Shown one piece after another: positions 1 to 10,655 of a stretch of DNA of 64,000 nt (positions are counted from its first letter, which is position 1; every line of letters begins with the position of its first letter). Origin of the DNA: Pontibacillus sp. HMF3514 (GTDB lineage: Bacteria; Bacillota; Bacilli; Bacillales; BH030062). Below the pieces are notes generated by a model, which saw only the letters and a program-made list of their open reading frames with translations, did not search any database and had not been told where the DNA came from. Both the position numbers and the translations under genes were made by a program. Location: assembly GCF_009858175.1 (NCBI RefSeq), contig NZ_CP047393.1, positions 930,001 through 994,000 on the forward strand, in the 5' to 3' direction.

Positions 1-1514
<1,514 letters not shown>

Positions 1515-1523
1515 TTATTTTGA

Positions 1524-1535
1524 GCAAACGTTTGC
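1524..1535. promoter_or_regulatory. LacI-family operator, perfect palindrome (MalR or CcpA site)
   Basis: GCAAACGTTTGC is a perfect 12-base palindrome. It lies just upstream of the ribosome binding site of the leftward amylase gene, so it falls in that gene's leader. The AAACGTTT core fits LacI/GalR-family operators. I infer control by the LacI-type regulator encoded at 9385-10425; CcpA is an alternative. Confidence 0.65.
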
Positions 1536-1604
1536 GCTTTTTTGCGAATTTCATAGTGTAGTATAAGATCTGGAAATACAAAGAAGTATATAACATGAGA
1601 GTAG

Positions 1605-1618
1605 AGCAAGCGCTTTCA
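1605..1618. promoter_or_regulatory. cre-like site in maltose divergent promoter region
   Basis: AGCAAGCGCTTTCA matches the B. subtilis catabolite-responsive element TGAAAGCGCTTTCA, as I know it, at 12 of 14 positions. It sits between the two divergent maltodextrin transcription units, so CcpA-mediated glucose repression of either or both is likely. This is an inference from the motif alone. Confidence 0.6.
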
Positions 1619-1695
1619 AGTGTCAATTGATAATATATGAAATCTCTTTATAAATACTGCGTTTGCCTATGATTGTATAATTTCTATCAAAATAT

Positions 1696-1709
1696 TGAAA
1701 GCGCTTTAA
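1696..1709. promoter_or_regulatory. cre site upstream of malE promoter
   Basis: TGAAAGCGCTTTAA matches the classical cre consensus at 13 of 14 positions and contains the perfect palindrome AAAGCGCTTT. It ends 7 bases before the proposed -35 element of the malE operon, a position suited to CcpA repression. Confidence 0.7.
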
Positions 1710-1716
1710 AAAACTA

Positions 1717-1744
1717 TTGCTAAAATTTACAACTCGTGTATAAT
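1717..1744 (+). promoter_or_regulatory. Sigma-A-type promoter of the malE operon
   Basis: The -35 element TTGCTA (1717-1722) and the -10 element TATAAT (1739-1744) are separated by 16 bases. Transcription would start near 1751, about 105 bases before the malE start codon. An operator at 1762-1773 lies just downstream of the predicted start point. Confidence 0.6.
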
Positions 1745-1761
1745 GCTAATTAAGAAGTTGT

Positions 1762-1773
1762 GCAAACGTTTTC
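1762..1773. promoter_or_regulatory. LacI-family operator just downstream of the malE transcription start
   Basis: GCAAACGTTTTC is a near-palindrome closely related to the perfect site at 1524-1535. Its place just after the predicted transcription start suits repression by blocking initiation or early elongation. I infer binding by the operon's own LacI-type regulator. Confidence 0.6.
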
Positions 1774-1855
1774 CTAAATTGGTTTCATATCATCAAGACA
1801 TACTTGCTTTTGACGTTTGTACATAAATTTAATCTTATATCAGGAGGGGTCAAGC

Positions 1856-3154
1856 ATGAAAAAGGTTTTTGCTCTTTTCATGATGTTGGTTTTGGCTCTA
1901 GGTGTTCTTGCAGCATGTGCACCTGAACGACCAACTAACGAGGAATCGGAAGGTAACAATGAGGGGTCTTCAAATGAGAACACTGAAGGAGAAACGAGTT
2001 CTGATAAACCAGAGAAGCTAGTAATCTGGGAGGACAAAGAAAAAGGTGTTGGTCTTGAGCCAGCAATTAAAAGTTTCGAAGAGGAATATGGAATTAAAGT
2101 AGAGTATAAAGAAATGGATATGGCTTCAGAAATCCGTGAAAACCTTCGTCTTGATGGTCCAGCAGGAAGTGGGCCAGATGTACTTACATTACCGCACGAC
2201 CAAATCGGTCAGGTTGTTACAGAAGGCTTAATTGCACCAATTGAATCAAATGATGAAGTAGTTAATCGCTATACGGAGTCATCAATCCTAGCACAAACAT
2301 ACGATGGCACATTATATGGTCTACCGAAAGCTACTGAAACACCAGTGTTTATTTACAATAAAGATCATATGGAAAAACCACCTGAAAATTTTGAAGAGCT
2401 TTATAAGTTCTCTCAAGATTTTGGTGGAGACAAAGAATATGGTTTCTTAGCTTTATGGGATAACTATTACTTTGCTCATGCTGTTATTGGTGGATTTGGT
2501 GGGTATGTGTTTGAAAACAATGAAGGTGCACTTGACCCAACTAAAATCGGTTTGAACAATGAAGGTGCAATTAAAGGTGCCGAGTATATTGAAAAGTGGT
2601 ATGACAACATTTTCCCAAGTGGAATTGTTGGAGAGAGCGGTGGATCTACAAAAGGTGCTCTATTTGAGGAAGGTAAAGTTGCCTCACAGCAAGATGGACC
2701 ATGGGCATTCCAGGGACTCACTGACAAAGGTATCAATTATGGTGTAGCGCCAATGCCAAAATTACCAAATGGGGAATATCCTAAAACATTCATGGGTGTT
2801 AAAGGCTGGCATGTAAGTTCATTCTCTGACAACAAAGAATGGGCTACTAAACTAGTAGAGTGGATTGCAAATGAAGAAAACGCTAAAATCCGTTTTGAAA
2901 AAACATCTGAAATTCCACCAGTTAAATCTTTAATTGAAGACCCTATTATTGCAGAAGATCCAAAAGCAAAAGCTGTTGCCGTTCAATCTTCTCGTGCAAC
3001 TCCAATGCCTAATATCCCAGAAATGGCAGAGGTTTGGGGACCAATGGCACAAGCTCTTCAACTTGTAGCAACAGATAAGGCAGAACCAGAAGAAGCTTTA
3101 AATAGTGCTGTCGAAACAATTAAAGCAAATATTGAAGCAAATCATTCTGAATAA
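1856..3154 (+). CDS. malE: Maltose/maltodextrin ABC transporter substrate-binding lipoprotein
   Basis: This is the extracellular solute-binding subunit (SBP family 1) that delivers maltodextrins to MalFG. The ATG at 1856 follows AGGAGGGG and starts an N-terminal signal with lipobox LAAC; Cys21 would carry the lipid anchor. An upstream in-frame codon at 1817 lacks a ribosome binding site. A Ser/Asn/Glu-rich linker (about residues 25-50) is followed by the binding domain, 432 aa in all, the usual size. It is the first gene of the transporter operon. No MalK-type ATPase is encoded here, so a shared multi-sugar ATPase (MsmX type) elsewhere is likely, as known for B. subtilis mdxEFG. Confidence 0.92.
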   Translation: MKKVFALFMMLVLALGVLAACAPERPTNEESEGNNEGSSNENTEGETSSDKPEKLVIWEDKEKGVGLEPAIKSFEEEYGIKVEYKEMDMASEIRENLRLDGPAGSGPDVLTLPHDQIGQVVTEGLIAPIESNDEVVNRYTESSILAQTYDGTLYGLPKATETPVFIYNKDHMEKPPENFEELYKFSQDFGGDKEYGFLALWDNYYFAHAVIGGFGGYVFENNEGALDPTKIGLNNEGAIKGAEYIEKWYDNIFPSGIVGESGGSTKGALFEEGKVASQQDGPWAFQGLTDKGINYGVAPMPKLPNGEYPKTFMGVKGWHVSSFSDNKEWATKLVEWIANEENAKIRFEKTSEIPPVKSLIEDPIIAEDPKAKAVAVQSSRATPMPNIPEMAEVWGPMAQALQLVATDKAEPEEALNSAVETIKANIEANHSE

Positions 3155-3234
3155 AAAAGATAATGTTGTAAGCGGTGCCTCTCATAGAGAGGTGCTGCTT
3201 ATTCCATCATGGAGGCTAGAAAGGAGATTCCCAT

Positions 3235-4539
3235 ATGGAGCCAAACATCCAGACAGGTTATGAAACGGAAAAACCTGCATCCAAACACCGCAAACTAGCC
3301 ATGGGCTTATCCATAATTCCAGGGTTTGGTCAATTCTATAATCGTCAATTACTGAAGGGACTTATCTTTTTAGTTTTATGTGGTGCATTTATTGTTGCAT
3401 TTGCAGATATGATTAGTCTTGGTTTGTGGGGATTGGTTACGCTAGGTACTGATGTTAAATATGATCACTCTATATTTTTACTTGTTAAAGGGATCATTTC
3501 ATTACTTGTTATTTTATTAGGGCTTTTAGTTTACGCTTATAATTTATATGATGCTTATCAGAACGGTAAAAAACGAGACTTAGGAAATAAGCTGAACTCG
3601 GTACGTGAGCAGTACCGAACATTAGTTGATAGCGGGTTTCCTTATCTCATGATTTCTCCAGGATTTATCTTGCTTCTTTTTGTTGTAATATTTCCTATTA
3701 TATTCGTAGTCTTGCTTTCCTTTACAAACTACGATCTATATCATTCGCCTCCTGCAAAACTAGTTGATTGGATTGGTATTCAAAACTATATTGATATTTT
3801 TAAGCTAGATATTTGGAGGCAAACATTTTTCAGCGTTCTTTCTTGGACAATTATTTGGACCTTTGTAGCAACGACATTACAGGTTGCACTTGGAGTATTC
3901 TTAGCGGTTCTAGTAAATCAGAAAGACTTAATGTTTAAGAAAACTATTCGAACAGTTTTCATTTTACCTTGGGCTATACCAGCATTCGTTTCAATTCTTG
4001 TATTCGCAGGCATGTTTAATGAAACGGTTGGTACGATTAATGAAGACATTTTATCAGCATTGGGTGTAAGCATTCATTGGATGACAGATCCATTTTGGAC
4101 TAGATTTGCACTAATTATGATTCAAGGATGGCTAGGATTCCCATTTGTATTTGCTATGACAACCGGGGTCCTGCAATCGATTCCAGATGAATTATATGAA
4201 GCTGCAGATGTAGATGGAGCGAGTATTTTCCAAAAGTTTAAATCTATTACGTTACCGTTAATTCTTTATGCAACAGCGCCTATATTGATTACACAGTACA
4301 CGTTTAACTTCAATAACTTTAACGTAATCTTCCTGTTTAATGGTGGTGGTCCAGCTGTACCAAACCAAAACGCAGGTGGAACAGACATTTTAATCTCGTG
4401 GATATACGAACTGACGATGACAAGCGCTCAGTATGGAAAAGCTGCTGCCATAACGATGATGCTTTCATTAATTGTAATTTCAGTAGCCATTTGGCAGTTT
4501 AGAAAAACAAGGTCATTCCAAGAAGAGGATATGATGTAA
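3235..4539 (+). CDS. malF: Maltodextrin ABC transporter permease MalF/MdxF
   Basis: This is one of the two membrane subunits of the maltodextrin importer. The 434-aa protein has an N-terminal extension with two extra hydrophobic segments (about residues 40-60 and 80-102), typical of Bacillus MdxF. The binding-protein-dependent permease domain follows. The ATPase-contacting EAA loop is visible at about residues 321-341 (YEAADVDGASIFQKF). The start at 3235 follows AAGGAGA. It is followed after 2 bases by malG, so the two subunits are translationally coupled. Confidence 0.92.
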   Translation: MEPNIQTGYETEKPASKHRKLAMGLSIIPGFGQFYNRQLLKGLIFLVLCGAFIVAFADMISLGLWGLVTLGTDVKYDHSIFLLVKGIISLLVILLGLLVYAYNLYDAYQNGKKRDLGNKLNSVREQYRTLVDSGFPYLMISPGFILLLFVVIFPIIFVVLLSFTNYDLYHSPPAKLVDWIGIQNYIDIFKLDIWRQTFFSVLSWTIIWTFVATTLQVALGVFLAVLVNQKDLMFKKTIRTVFILPWAIPAFVSILVFAGMFNETVGTINEDILSALGVSIHWMTDPFWTRFALIMIQGWLGFPFVFAMTTGVLQSIPDELYEAADVDGASIFQKFKSITLPLILYATAPILITQYTFNFNNFNVIFLFNGGGPAVPNQNAGGTDILISWIYELTMTSAQYGKAAAITMMLSLIVISVAIWQFRKTRSFQEEDMM

Positions 4540-4541
4540 TT

Positions 4542-5378
4542 ATGAAGAATCAAAAAATCTTAAAATTAACCTTATCTTATTCGATTATTTTAATCATGTT
4601 TGCAGTGATTTTGTATCCCGTTATTTGGATCGTTGGCTCCTCCTTTAACCCAGGTGATAGTCTCTCAAGTTCTAAGCTGATCCCAGACAATGCTTCACTT
4701 ACTCACTATAAGAGTTTATTTAATTTAGAGGAGAGTGACTATTTACTATGGTACTGGAACACTCTTAAAATTTGTTCTATTACGATGGTGTTATCAGTAA
4801 CAATGGTCTGCTTAACAGGGTATAGTTTCTCTCGTTATCGCTTTGTGGGGAGAAAAAATGGTTTATTAACTTTCTTAATTCTGCAAATGATTCCGAATTT
4901 TGCAGCTCTAATTGCAATTTATGTTTTAGCATTAACAACAGGTTTATTGGATACACATTTTGCTCTAATTCTGGTATATACGGGTGGAGCTATTCCGATG
5001 AACACATGGCTTATGAAAGGTTACATTGATTCCATCCCAAGAGAGCTGGATGAGTCAGCTCGAATGGATGGAGCAGGACACTTCAGAATTTTCATTCAAA
5101 TCGTTATGCCATTAGCAAAACCGATTATAGCTGTTGTTTCGTTATTTACTTTTATTACGCCTTTTACAGATTTCATATTGGCAAGGGTCTTATTAAGATC
5201 TGAAGAAAAGTACACGTTAGCCGTGGGTCTTTACGATCTTATTGCAGACCAATTTGGAAACGAATTCACAAAATTCGCAGCTGGATCTGTACTAATTGCC
5301 ATTCCTATTTCGATTTTGTTCTTGTCCTTACAAAAATACTTCGTTTCCGGTTTGACGGCAGGCGGTACGAAAGGATAA
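4542..5378 (+). CDS. malG: Maltodextrin ABC transporter permease MalG/MdxG
   Basis: This is the second membrane subunit of the importer: 278 aa, six predicted transmembrane segments, and the usual length. The EAA-type loop reads ELDESARMDGAGHFRIF (about residues 168-184). It starts 2 bases after the malF stop codon and is followed after about 40 bases by the amylase gene, so all are likely on one transcript. The C-terminus ends LTAGGTKG, as is common in MalG. Confidence 0.92.
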   Translation: MKNQKILKLTLSYSIILIMFAVILYPVIWIVGSSFNPGDSLSSSKLIPDNASLTHYKSLFNLEESDYLLWYWNTLKICSITMVLSVTMVCLTGYSFSRYRFVGRKNGLLTFLILQMIPNFAALIAIYVLALTTGLLDTHFALILVYTGGAIPMNTWLMKGYIDSIPRELDESARMDGAGHFRIFIQIVMPLAKPIIAVVSLFTFITPFTDFILARVLLRSEEKYTLAVGLYDLIADQFGNEFTKFAAGSVLIAIPISILFLSLQKYFVSGLTAGGTKG

Positions 5379-5420
5379 TCTTAATGGCGTATGAAATTGT
5401 TTACATTGGAGGAGCGGAAA

Positions 5421-6962
5421 ATGAAAATCAGAGTGTTGTGTACGCTCATCATGATTCCGTTTCTTCTTTTTTACGCCTTTCCACAAACAGGAGCTGCTGA
5501 AAAAGAAGAAGGAAACTGGCAAGATGAGTCAATCTATTTTTTGATGGTGGATCGTTTCTACAACGGAAACCAGGAAAATGATTATGAAGTAAATACTAAA
5601 GACCCTAAAGCATACCATGGCGGTGATCTTCAAGGGGTTATTGAAAAGCTAGATTACATTAAGGAGTTAGGTTTTACTGCAATCTGGCTTACTCCGATTA
5701 TGGAGAACCAGCCCAAAGGTTATCACGGATATTGGATTACAGACTTCAAAAAAGTAGAAGAACACTTCGGTACGATGGCTGATGCCAAGAAGCTTGTTGA
5801 GGAAGCTCACAAGCGTGATATGAAAGTTATTTTTGATTTTGTTGTGAACCATACAGGTCAACAACACCCTTGGGTAGATGATCCTGAGAAGAAAGATTGG
5901 TTTCATGAAGAGTCCATGATTATGGGGAATAGCCAAACACAGCTTGAAGAAGGCTGGATTTATGGATTACCTGACTTGAAACAGGAGAATCCTGAAGTAA
6001 AGCAGTACTTTATGGATGTTGCAGAATACTGGATAGAAGAGACGGGTGTTGATGGTTTTCGTCTAGATACAGTGAAACACGTTCCGAAATCCTTTTGGAG
6101 AGATTTCAGTGATCATGTAAAAAGTATAGATGAAGATTTCTTCCTTTTGGGGGAGGTTTGGAGTGAAGATCCAAGCTATCTGGCAGAATACCAAAAAATC
6201 GGCATCGATTCTTTAGTAGATTATCCATTTTTCAATGCAGCAACTGAAGTGTTTCAGAAGTCAGGTGTTGATCTGGATGCTTTAAATAGAGCGTGGAAAC
6301 GAAATGAAGCCTTTTACGAAAGCCCGGCTTCACTAGGTACATTCTTAGATAATCATGACAATAAACGCTTTACTCGATTAGCTTTTAATAATGATCAAAA
6401 CCCCGTCACACGATGGAAACTAGCTTTAACATATATGTATGGTGCCCCTGGTATTCCAATTGTCTATTATGGAAGTGAAATACCGATGGATGGTGGGGAA
6501 GACCCAGATAACCGTCGTATGATGAACTTCAAATCTGGTGATACAGAGTTGAAGCAATACATGGAGCAACTTTCTGCGATTCGTAGTAAATTCCCATCTT
6601 TAACAAAAGGGAGCTTTGAACAAGTCGTAAGTGATGGAGCTTTTGGCGTATTTAAACGTACTTATGAAGATGAAACAGCTTATTTGGTTATCAATAATTC
6701 AGAAGAAACACAGGTAGCTCATCTCAAAGATATTCCTGAAGGCAAGCAATTACGTGGCTTAATCCATGATAATGTTGCCCGTAAAGATGGCAATGGTGAG
6801 GTCAAAGTTGCAATCGATCGTGAAATGGCTGATATCTTTATTCAAGAAGAAGAGCAAGGAGTTAACTTCTTATTTATCGGTGCCATGGTCATTATCATCG
6901 GAGGTTTTGTAGCCTTTGTTGCCATCGTCAGTCGCAAAAATAAACAAGAATCAACTGACTAG
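5421..6962 (+). CDS. Secreted, C-terminally membrane-anchored alpha-amylase (GH13)
   Basis: This enzyme degrades starch or maltodextrin outside the membrane and feeds the adjacent transporter. The start at 5421 follows GGAGGAG; a start at 5391 would lack one. Residues 1-26 form a signal peptide (cleavage after a GAA-like site). The GH13 catalytic residues are visible: Asp216 in DGFRLD, Glu245 in LLGEVW and Asp313 in DNHDNK. Unusually, residues after about 475 form a hydrophobic segment ending in SRKNKQESTD, which predicts a C-terminal membrane anchor with the catalytic domain outside. It lies between malG and the alpha-glucosidase gene in the operon. Confidence 0.88.
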   Translation: MKIRVLCTLIMIPFLLFYAFPQTGAAEKEEGNWQDESIYFLMVDRFYNGNQENDYEVNTKDPKAYHGGDLQGVIEKLDYIKELGFTAIWLTPIMENQPKGYHGYWITDFKKVEEHFGTMADAKKLVEEAHKRDMKVIFDFVVNHTGQQHPWVDDPEKKDWFHEESMIMGNSQTQLEEGWIYGLPDLKQENPEVKQYFMDVAEYWIEETGVDGFRLDTVKHVPKSFWRDFSDHVKSIDEDFFLLGEVWSEDPSYLAEYQKIGIDSLVDYPFFNAATEVFQKSGVDLDALNRAWKRNEAFYESPASLGTFLDNHDNKRFTRLAFNNDQNPVTRWKLALTYMYGAPGIPIVYYGSEIPMDGGEDPDNRRMMNFKSGDTELKQYMEQLSAIRSKFPSLTKGSFEQVVSDGAFGVFKRTYEDETAYLVINNSEETQVAHLKDIPEGKQLRGLIHDNVARKDGNGEVKVAIDREMADIFIQEEEQGVNFLFIGAMVIIIGGFVAFVAIVSRKNKQESTD

Positions 6963-6982
6963 AAAATAAAGGAGGGAATGGA

Positions 6983-9349
6983 ATGCTTGAAGATACAAGC
7001 TTTGCAATCCACCCAGGAAACAACCAGAACCTATCAGAAACACCCTACCAGGATATTGGAAATGTCATGCACGTTGAAAAAGACGAAAAAGGCTACACAT
7101 TTTATTGTGAAAATGGCTATGTGACCGTAACATTCAATCGTGCAGACATCATCCGAATCGTAATGAATCAGAAAGCAAAGCCATCTCTGAAATCAACACC
7201 AGCAGTCATTGCACCAACTGAAACGGTCGAAAAAGAGCTTAAAGAAGAATCGGACAGTTATATCATTTCTACAAGCAAACTTGACGCTCATATTCAAAAA
7301 GCTCCTTTCCGTATTCGCATCCAAGATAAAGACGGGCATATCATTGCCTCTGAACAGGAAAAAGGACTAGGGTTTCAGGAAAATGGTGAAGTCATTTGCT
7401 ATAAAGAAATGCTAGAACAGGACCGTTTTTATGGATTTGGTGAAAAAACAGGTTTCCTAGATAAACGTGGAGAATCTTATACCATGTGGAATTCAGATGT
7501 GTTCGCACCTCATAACCCAGAAACGGATCCACTCTATCAGTCTATTCCATATTTTATGTCTTTAAGAGATGGACGCGCACATGGTATCTTTTTCGACAAT
7601 AGTTATAAGTCCACCTTTGATATGAAAACGGAATCCGATCATTACTCCTTCCGTGCCGAAGGGGGCCAGCTCGATTACTATGTGTTTATTGGACCATCTC
7701 CTAAGGATGTTATTGAACAATACACACATATCACAGGACGTATGCCACTGCCTCCAAAATGGGCAATTGGTTATCACCAATCCCGTTATAGCTATAAGAG
7801 CGAACAAGAAGTACGTGAAGTAGCAAATGCATTCATTGAAAAGAACATTCCTGTTGATGTTTTATACTTAGACATTCATTATATGAACGAATATCGCGTG
7901 TTTACGTTTGATAAAGATCAATTCCCGACACCTGAAAAAATGATTCAGGACCTTAAAAACGCAGGGATTCGCATCGTACCGATTGTAGACCCAGGCGTAA
8001 AAAAAGATCCTGAGTACAGCATTTATCAAGAAGGTGTGCGTGAAGACCATTTTTGTAAGTACCTAGAAGGCAATATTTACACTGGTGATGTTTGGCCAGG
8101 AGAAAGCGCTTTCCTTGATTTTACAGATGAACGTACACGTAAATGGTGGGGTGAAAAACACCAATACTATGCTGATCTTGGTATCGAAGGTATCTGGAAT
8201 GATATGAACGAACCAGCTGTTTTCAACGAAACGAAAACGATGGATACCAATGTGATGCATAAAAATGATGGGGATCCTCAAACACACCGTGCCCTTCATA
8301 ACCTGTATGGATTATTAATGGGAGAAGCGACGTATGAGGGGATGAAGGAACAACTAGGCGGTAAACGCTCTTTCCTTCTAACACGTGCAGGTTATTCAGG
8401 TGTTCAGCGTTATGCATCAGTTTGGACAGGGGATAACCGTAGCTTCTGGGAGCATTTACAAATGGCACTCCCAATGTGTATGAACCTTGGATTATCTGGC
8501 ATTGCCTTCTCAGGGCCAGACGTTGGTGGCTTTGCCCACGATACAAACGGTGAACTTTTGACTCGCTGGACCCAAGTAGGAGCGTTTACACCATACTTCC
8601 GTAACCACTCTGCATTAGATACAGTGCGTCAGGAACCATGGCAGTTTGGTGAAAAATATGAAGCAATTATTCGCGATTATATTCAATTACGTTATCAGTG
8701 GCTTCCGCAGCTCTATTCTCTATTCCGTGAAGCGCACGAAACGGGCGTACCAGTAATGCGTCCATTAATGCTTGAGTATCCACATGATGAAAAGACATAC
8801 CAGCTTTACGATGAGTTCATGATTGGGGATAACACGTTAATTGCTCCAATTATGCACCCAGAAGTAACCGATCGCGCTGTGTACTTCCCAGAAGGCACAT
8901 GGGTGGATTACTTCACAGGTGAGGAATATAGCGGAAGTCAAACGCATTTAATTCATGCTGAGTTAGATAAATTACCAATGTTCATCAAGAAAGGTTCTTT
9001 TGTGGCGCTAAGTCCAGTCAGACAATCGACTATGCACAAGCAAGATAGCCTCATCCTCCAAGTATATGCAAGTGATAAAGGTGAATACAAAACTGTTTTC
9101 TATGATGATGATGGGGAAACGTATCAATATGAGGGAGACGAATCTATGAAACTCCCAGTAACGATCTCCTCAGCTCCAGACGAAGTGAGCATCACGTTTG
9201 GTGAAAAACAAGGTGGATTCAATCCGTCCTATCAAAACGTAGACGTGTATGTGCACGGTTTACAAGACAATCAGGTAATTACATTGAATGGTGAAAAGGT
9301 TTCAGGAGAGCATTCAGATCAAGGTGTTCACTTCCAGGCGAAACTATAA
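6983..9349 (+). CDS. Alpha-glucosidase, glycoside hydrolase family 31
   Basis: This cytoplasmic enzyme releases glucose from the non-reducing ends of imported maltodextrins. The 788-aa protein has the GH31 N-terminal beta-sandwich, the barrel and the C-terminal beta domains. The nucleophile is Asp407 in GIWNDMNEP, and the acid/base is Asp484 in WTGDNRSFWEH. There is no signal peptide. The start follows AGGAGGG by a suitable distance. It is fifth in the maltodextrin operon, 20 bases after the amylase gene. Substrate specificity (maltose, isomaltose or other alpha-glucosides) is inferred from context. Confidence 0.9.
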   Translation: MLEDTSFAIHPGNNQNLSETPYQDIGNVMHVEKDEKGYTFYCENGYVTVTFNRADIIRIVMNQKAKPSLKSTPAVIAPTETVEKELKEESDSYIISTSKLDAHIQKAPFRIRIQDKDGHIIASEQEKGLGFQENGEVICYKEMLEQDRFYGFGEKTGFLDKRGESYTMWNSDVFAPHNPETDPLYQSIPYFMSLRDGRAHGIFFDNSYKSTFDMKTESDHYSFRAEGGQLDYYVFIGPSPKDVIEQYTHITGRMPLPPKWAIGYHQSRYSYKSEQEVREVANAFIEKNIPVDVLYLDIHYMNEYRVFTFDKDQFPTPEKMIQDLKNAGIRIVPIVDPGVKKDPEYSIYQEGVREDHFCKYLEGNIYTGDVWPGESAFLDFTDERTRKWWGEKHQYYADLGIEGIWNDMNEPAVFNETKTMDTNVMHKNDGDPQTHRALHNLYGLLMGEATYEGMKEQLGGKRSFLLTRAGYSGVQRYASVWTGDNRSFWEHLQMALPMCMNLGLSGIAFSGPDVGGFAHDTNGELLTRWTQVGAFTPYFRNHSALDTVRQEPWQFGEKYEAIIRDYIQLRYQWLPQLYSLFREAHETGVPVMRPLMLEYPHDEKTYQLYDEFMIGDNTLIAPIMHPEVTDRAVYFPEGTWVDYFTGEEYSGSQTHLIHAELDKLPMFIKKGSFVALSPVRQSTMHKQDSLILQVYASDKGEYKTVFYDDDGETYQYEGDESMKLPVTISSAPDEVSITFGEKQGGFNPSYQNVDVYVHGLQDNQVITLNGEKVSGEHSDQGVHFQAKL

Positions 9350-9384
9350 TCTCTTCGCTGTTCGTCGTTAAAGGGTGAAGAAAA

Positions 9385-10425
9385 ATGGGGATTACAATCA
9401 AGGATGTAGCAAAAGCAGCAAATGTTGCACCCTCAACCGTATCGAGGGTTATTGCTAACAATTCAAGAATAAGTGAAAACACAAAAAAGCGCGTTCGAAA
9501 AGCGATGAAGGATTTAGGGTATCATCCAAACGTCAATGCGAGAAACCTAGCGAATAAATCCACTCAAGCTTTAGGCATCGTCATGAAATCTTCTACAGAC
9601 AAGGCGTTACAAAACCCTTTCTTCTCAGAAGTTCTTCGTGGTATTAGTGCCATCGCACATGAGGAGGAGCATTCTCTGTTTATTTCTACGGGCGAAACAG
9701 AGGAGGAAATCTATGAAAGCGTGGAACGTATGGTATATGGGAACCAAGTAGATGGTATTATTCTATTATACTCCCAGGTAAACGACCCAGTTTCAAACTT
9801 TTTAATCGAAAAAGATTTCCCGTTTGTTCTCATCGGTAAGCCTTACAATCAAGTGGACAGTATTACACATGTGGATAATGATAACGTTACAGCATCTGTG
9901 GATATTACGAATCACCTGATTGAACAAGGCCACGAACGAATTGCCTTTATCGGAGGCGACACAGATCTTGTGGTGACATTAGACCGTATGAGGGGCTATG
10001 AACTCGCACTTGAAAAGGCGGGACTACCAATCAAGGATGAATACCATATTCACCAGGAGTTCCTGAAATCAGGTGGACGAGAAGCCGTTCATCAATTGTT
10101 CCAACTCGATGAACCACCAACAGGTCTTGTCATTGTCGATGATTTGATGAGTATTGGTGTTATGACCATGCTTGAAGAACTAGGCTATCAGGTCCCACAA
10201 GATGTTTCGATCGTAAGCTTTAACAACGTGTATTTATCCGAAATATCCCGACCACCACTAACGACAGTAGATGTAAATATACACGGTCTGGGCTGCCAGG
10301 CAGCAAAATGCGTCATCGAAAAAGTGAACAACGTTGACGAACCAGCTAAACGCATCATTGTTCCATATGATATTAAGAAAAGACAATCCACAAGGGAAGC
10401 GAAAAGAGCTCCCTTTTCAGAATGA
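9385..10425 (+). CDS. malR: LacI/GalR-family transcriptional regulator of the maltodextrin operon
   Basis: This DNA-binding repressor has an N-terminal helix-turn-helix (TIKDVAKAANVAPSTVSRVI, residues 3-22), a hinge helix and a periplasmic-binding-protein-like sugar domain; its 346 aa is the usual size. It closes the operon, 35 bases after the alpha-glucosidase, and a terminator follows. The palindromes at 1524-1535 and 1762-1773 are its likely operators. The name malR is by context; which sugar is the inducer is inferred. Confidence 0.85.
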   Translation: MGITIKDVAKAANVAPSTVSRVIANNSRISENTKKRVRKAMKDLGYHPNVNARNLANKSTQALGIVMKSSTDKALQNPFFSEVLRGISAIAHEEEHSLFISTGETEEEIYESVERMVYGNQVDGIILLYSQVNDPVSNFLIEKDFPFVLIGKPYNQVDSITHVDNDNVTASVDITNHLIEQGHERIAFIGGDTDLVVTLDRMRGYELALEKAGLPIKDEYHIHQEFLKSGGREAVHQLFQLDEPPTGLVIVDDLMSIGVMTMLEELGYQVPQDVSIVSFNNVYLSEISRPPLTTVDVNIHGLGCQAAKCVIEKVNNVDEPAKRIIVPYDIKKRQSTREAKRAPFSE

Positions 10426-10449
10426 TTATCCCCTATGATCATATATGAG

Positions 10450-10479
10450 AGAAGCCCCTCTTAGGAGGGGCTTCTTTTT
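10450..10479 (+). terminator. Terminator of the maltodextrin operon
   Basis: A GC-rich stem (AAGCCCCTC paired with GAGGGGCTT) is followed by TCTTTTTG, 25 bases after the malR stop codon. Confidence 0.9.
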
Positions 10480-10510
10480 GTTGGGGGGATGAGGATCGCT
10501 CGTATATGGG

Positions 10511-10641
10511 AGCAGATCGACTGAAAAACGCAGTGAACCGCCTGAATCTTGACTTGTTGCGCCTGAATCAGTGTTGGGATAGCCTGCATAGAAGTTAGGA
10601 TCGCCTGAATCTACAATCAGACCGCCTGAAAAAGTGTCTCT
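10511..10641. repeat. 21-base tandem array A, core CGCCTGAA (6 units)
   Basis: The trinucleotide CTG of the core begins at 10521, 10542, 10563, 10584, 10605 and 10626, exactly 21 bases apart with no insertion or deletion. Only the core (mostly CGCCTGAATC) is conserved; the other 11-13 bases of each unit vary. The array fills the space between the operon terminator and the convergent ATPase gene. The same core recurs in the array at 40255-40420. Confidence 0.85.
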
Positions 10642-10655
10642 TCCTTATCCTAAAT

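Noticed and set aside
8223-8546. Leftward ORF inside the GH31 gene
   Set aside because: It is an antisense shadow of a strongly conserved enzyme sequence.
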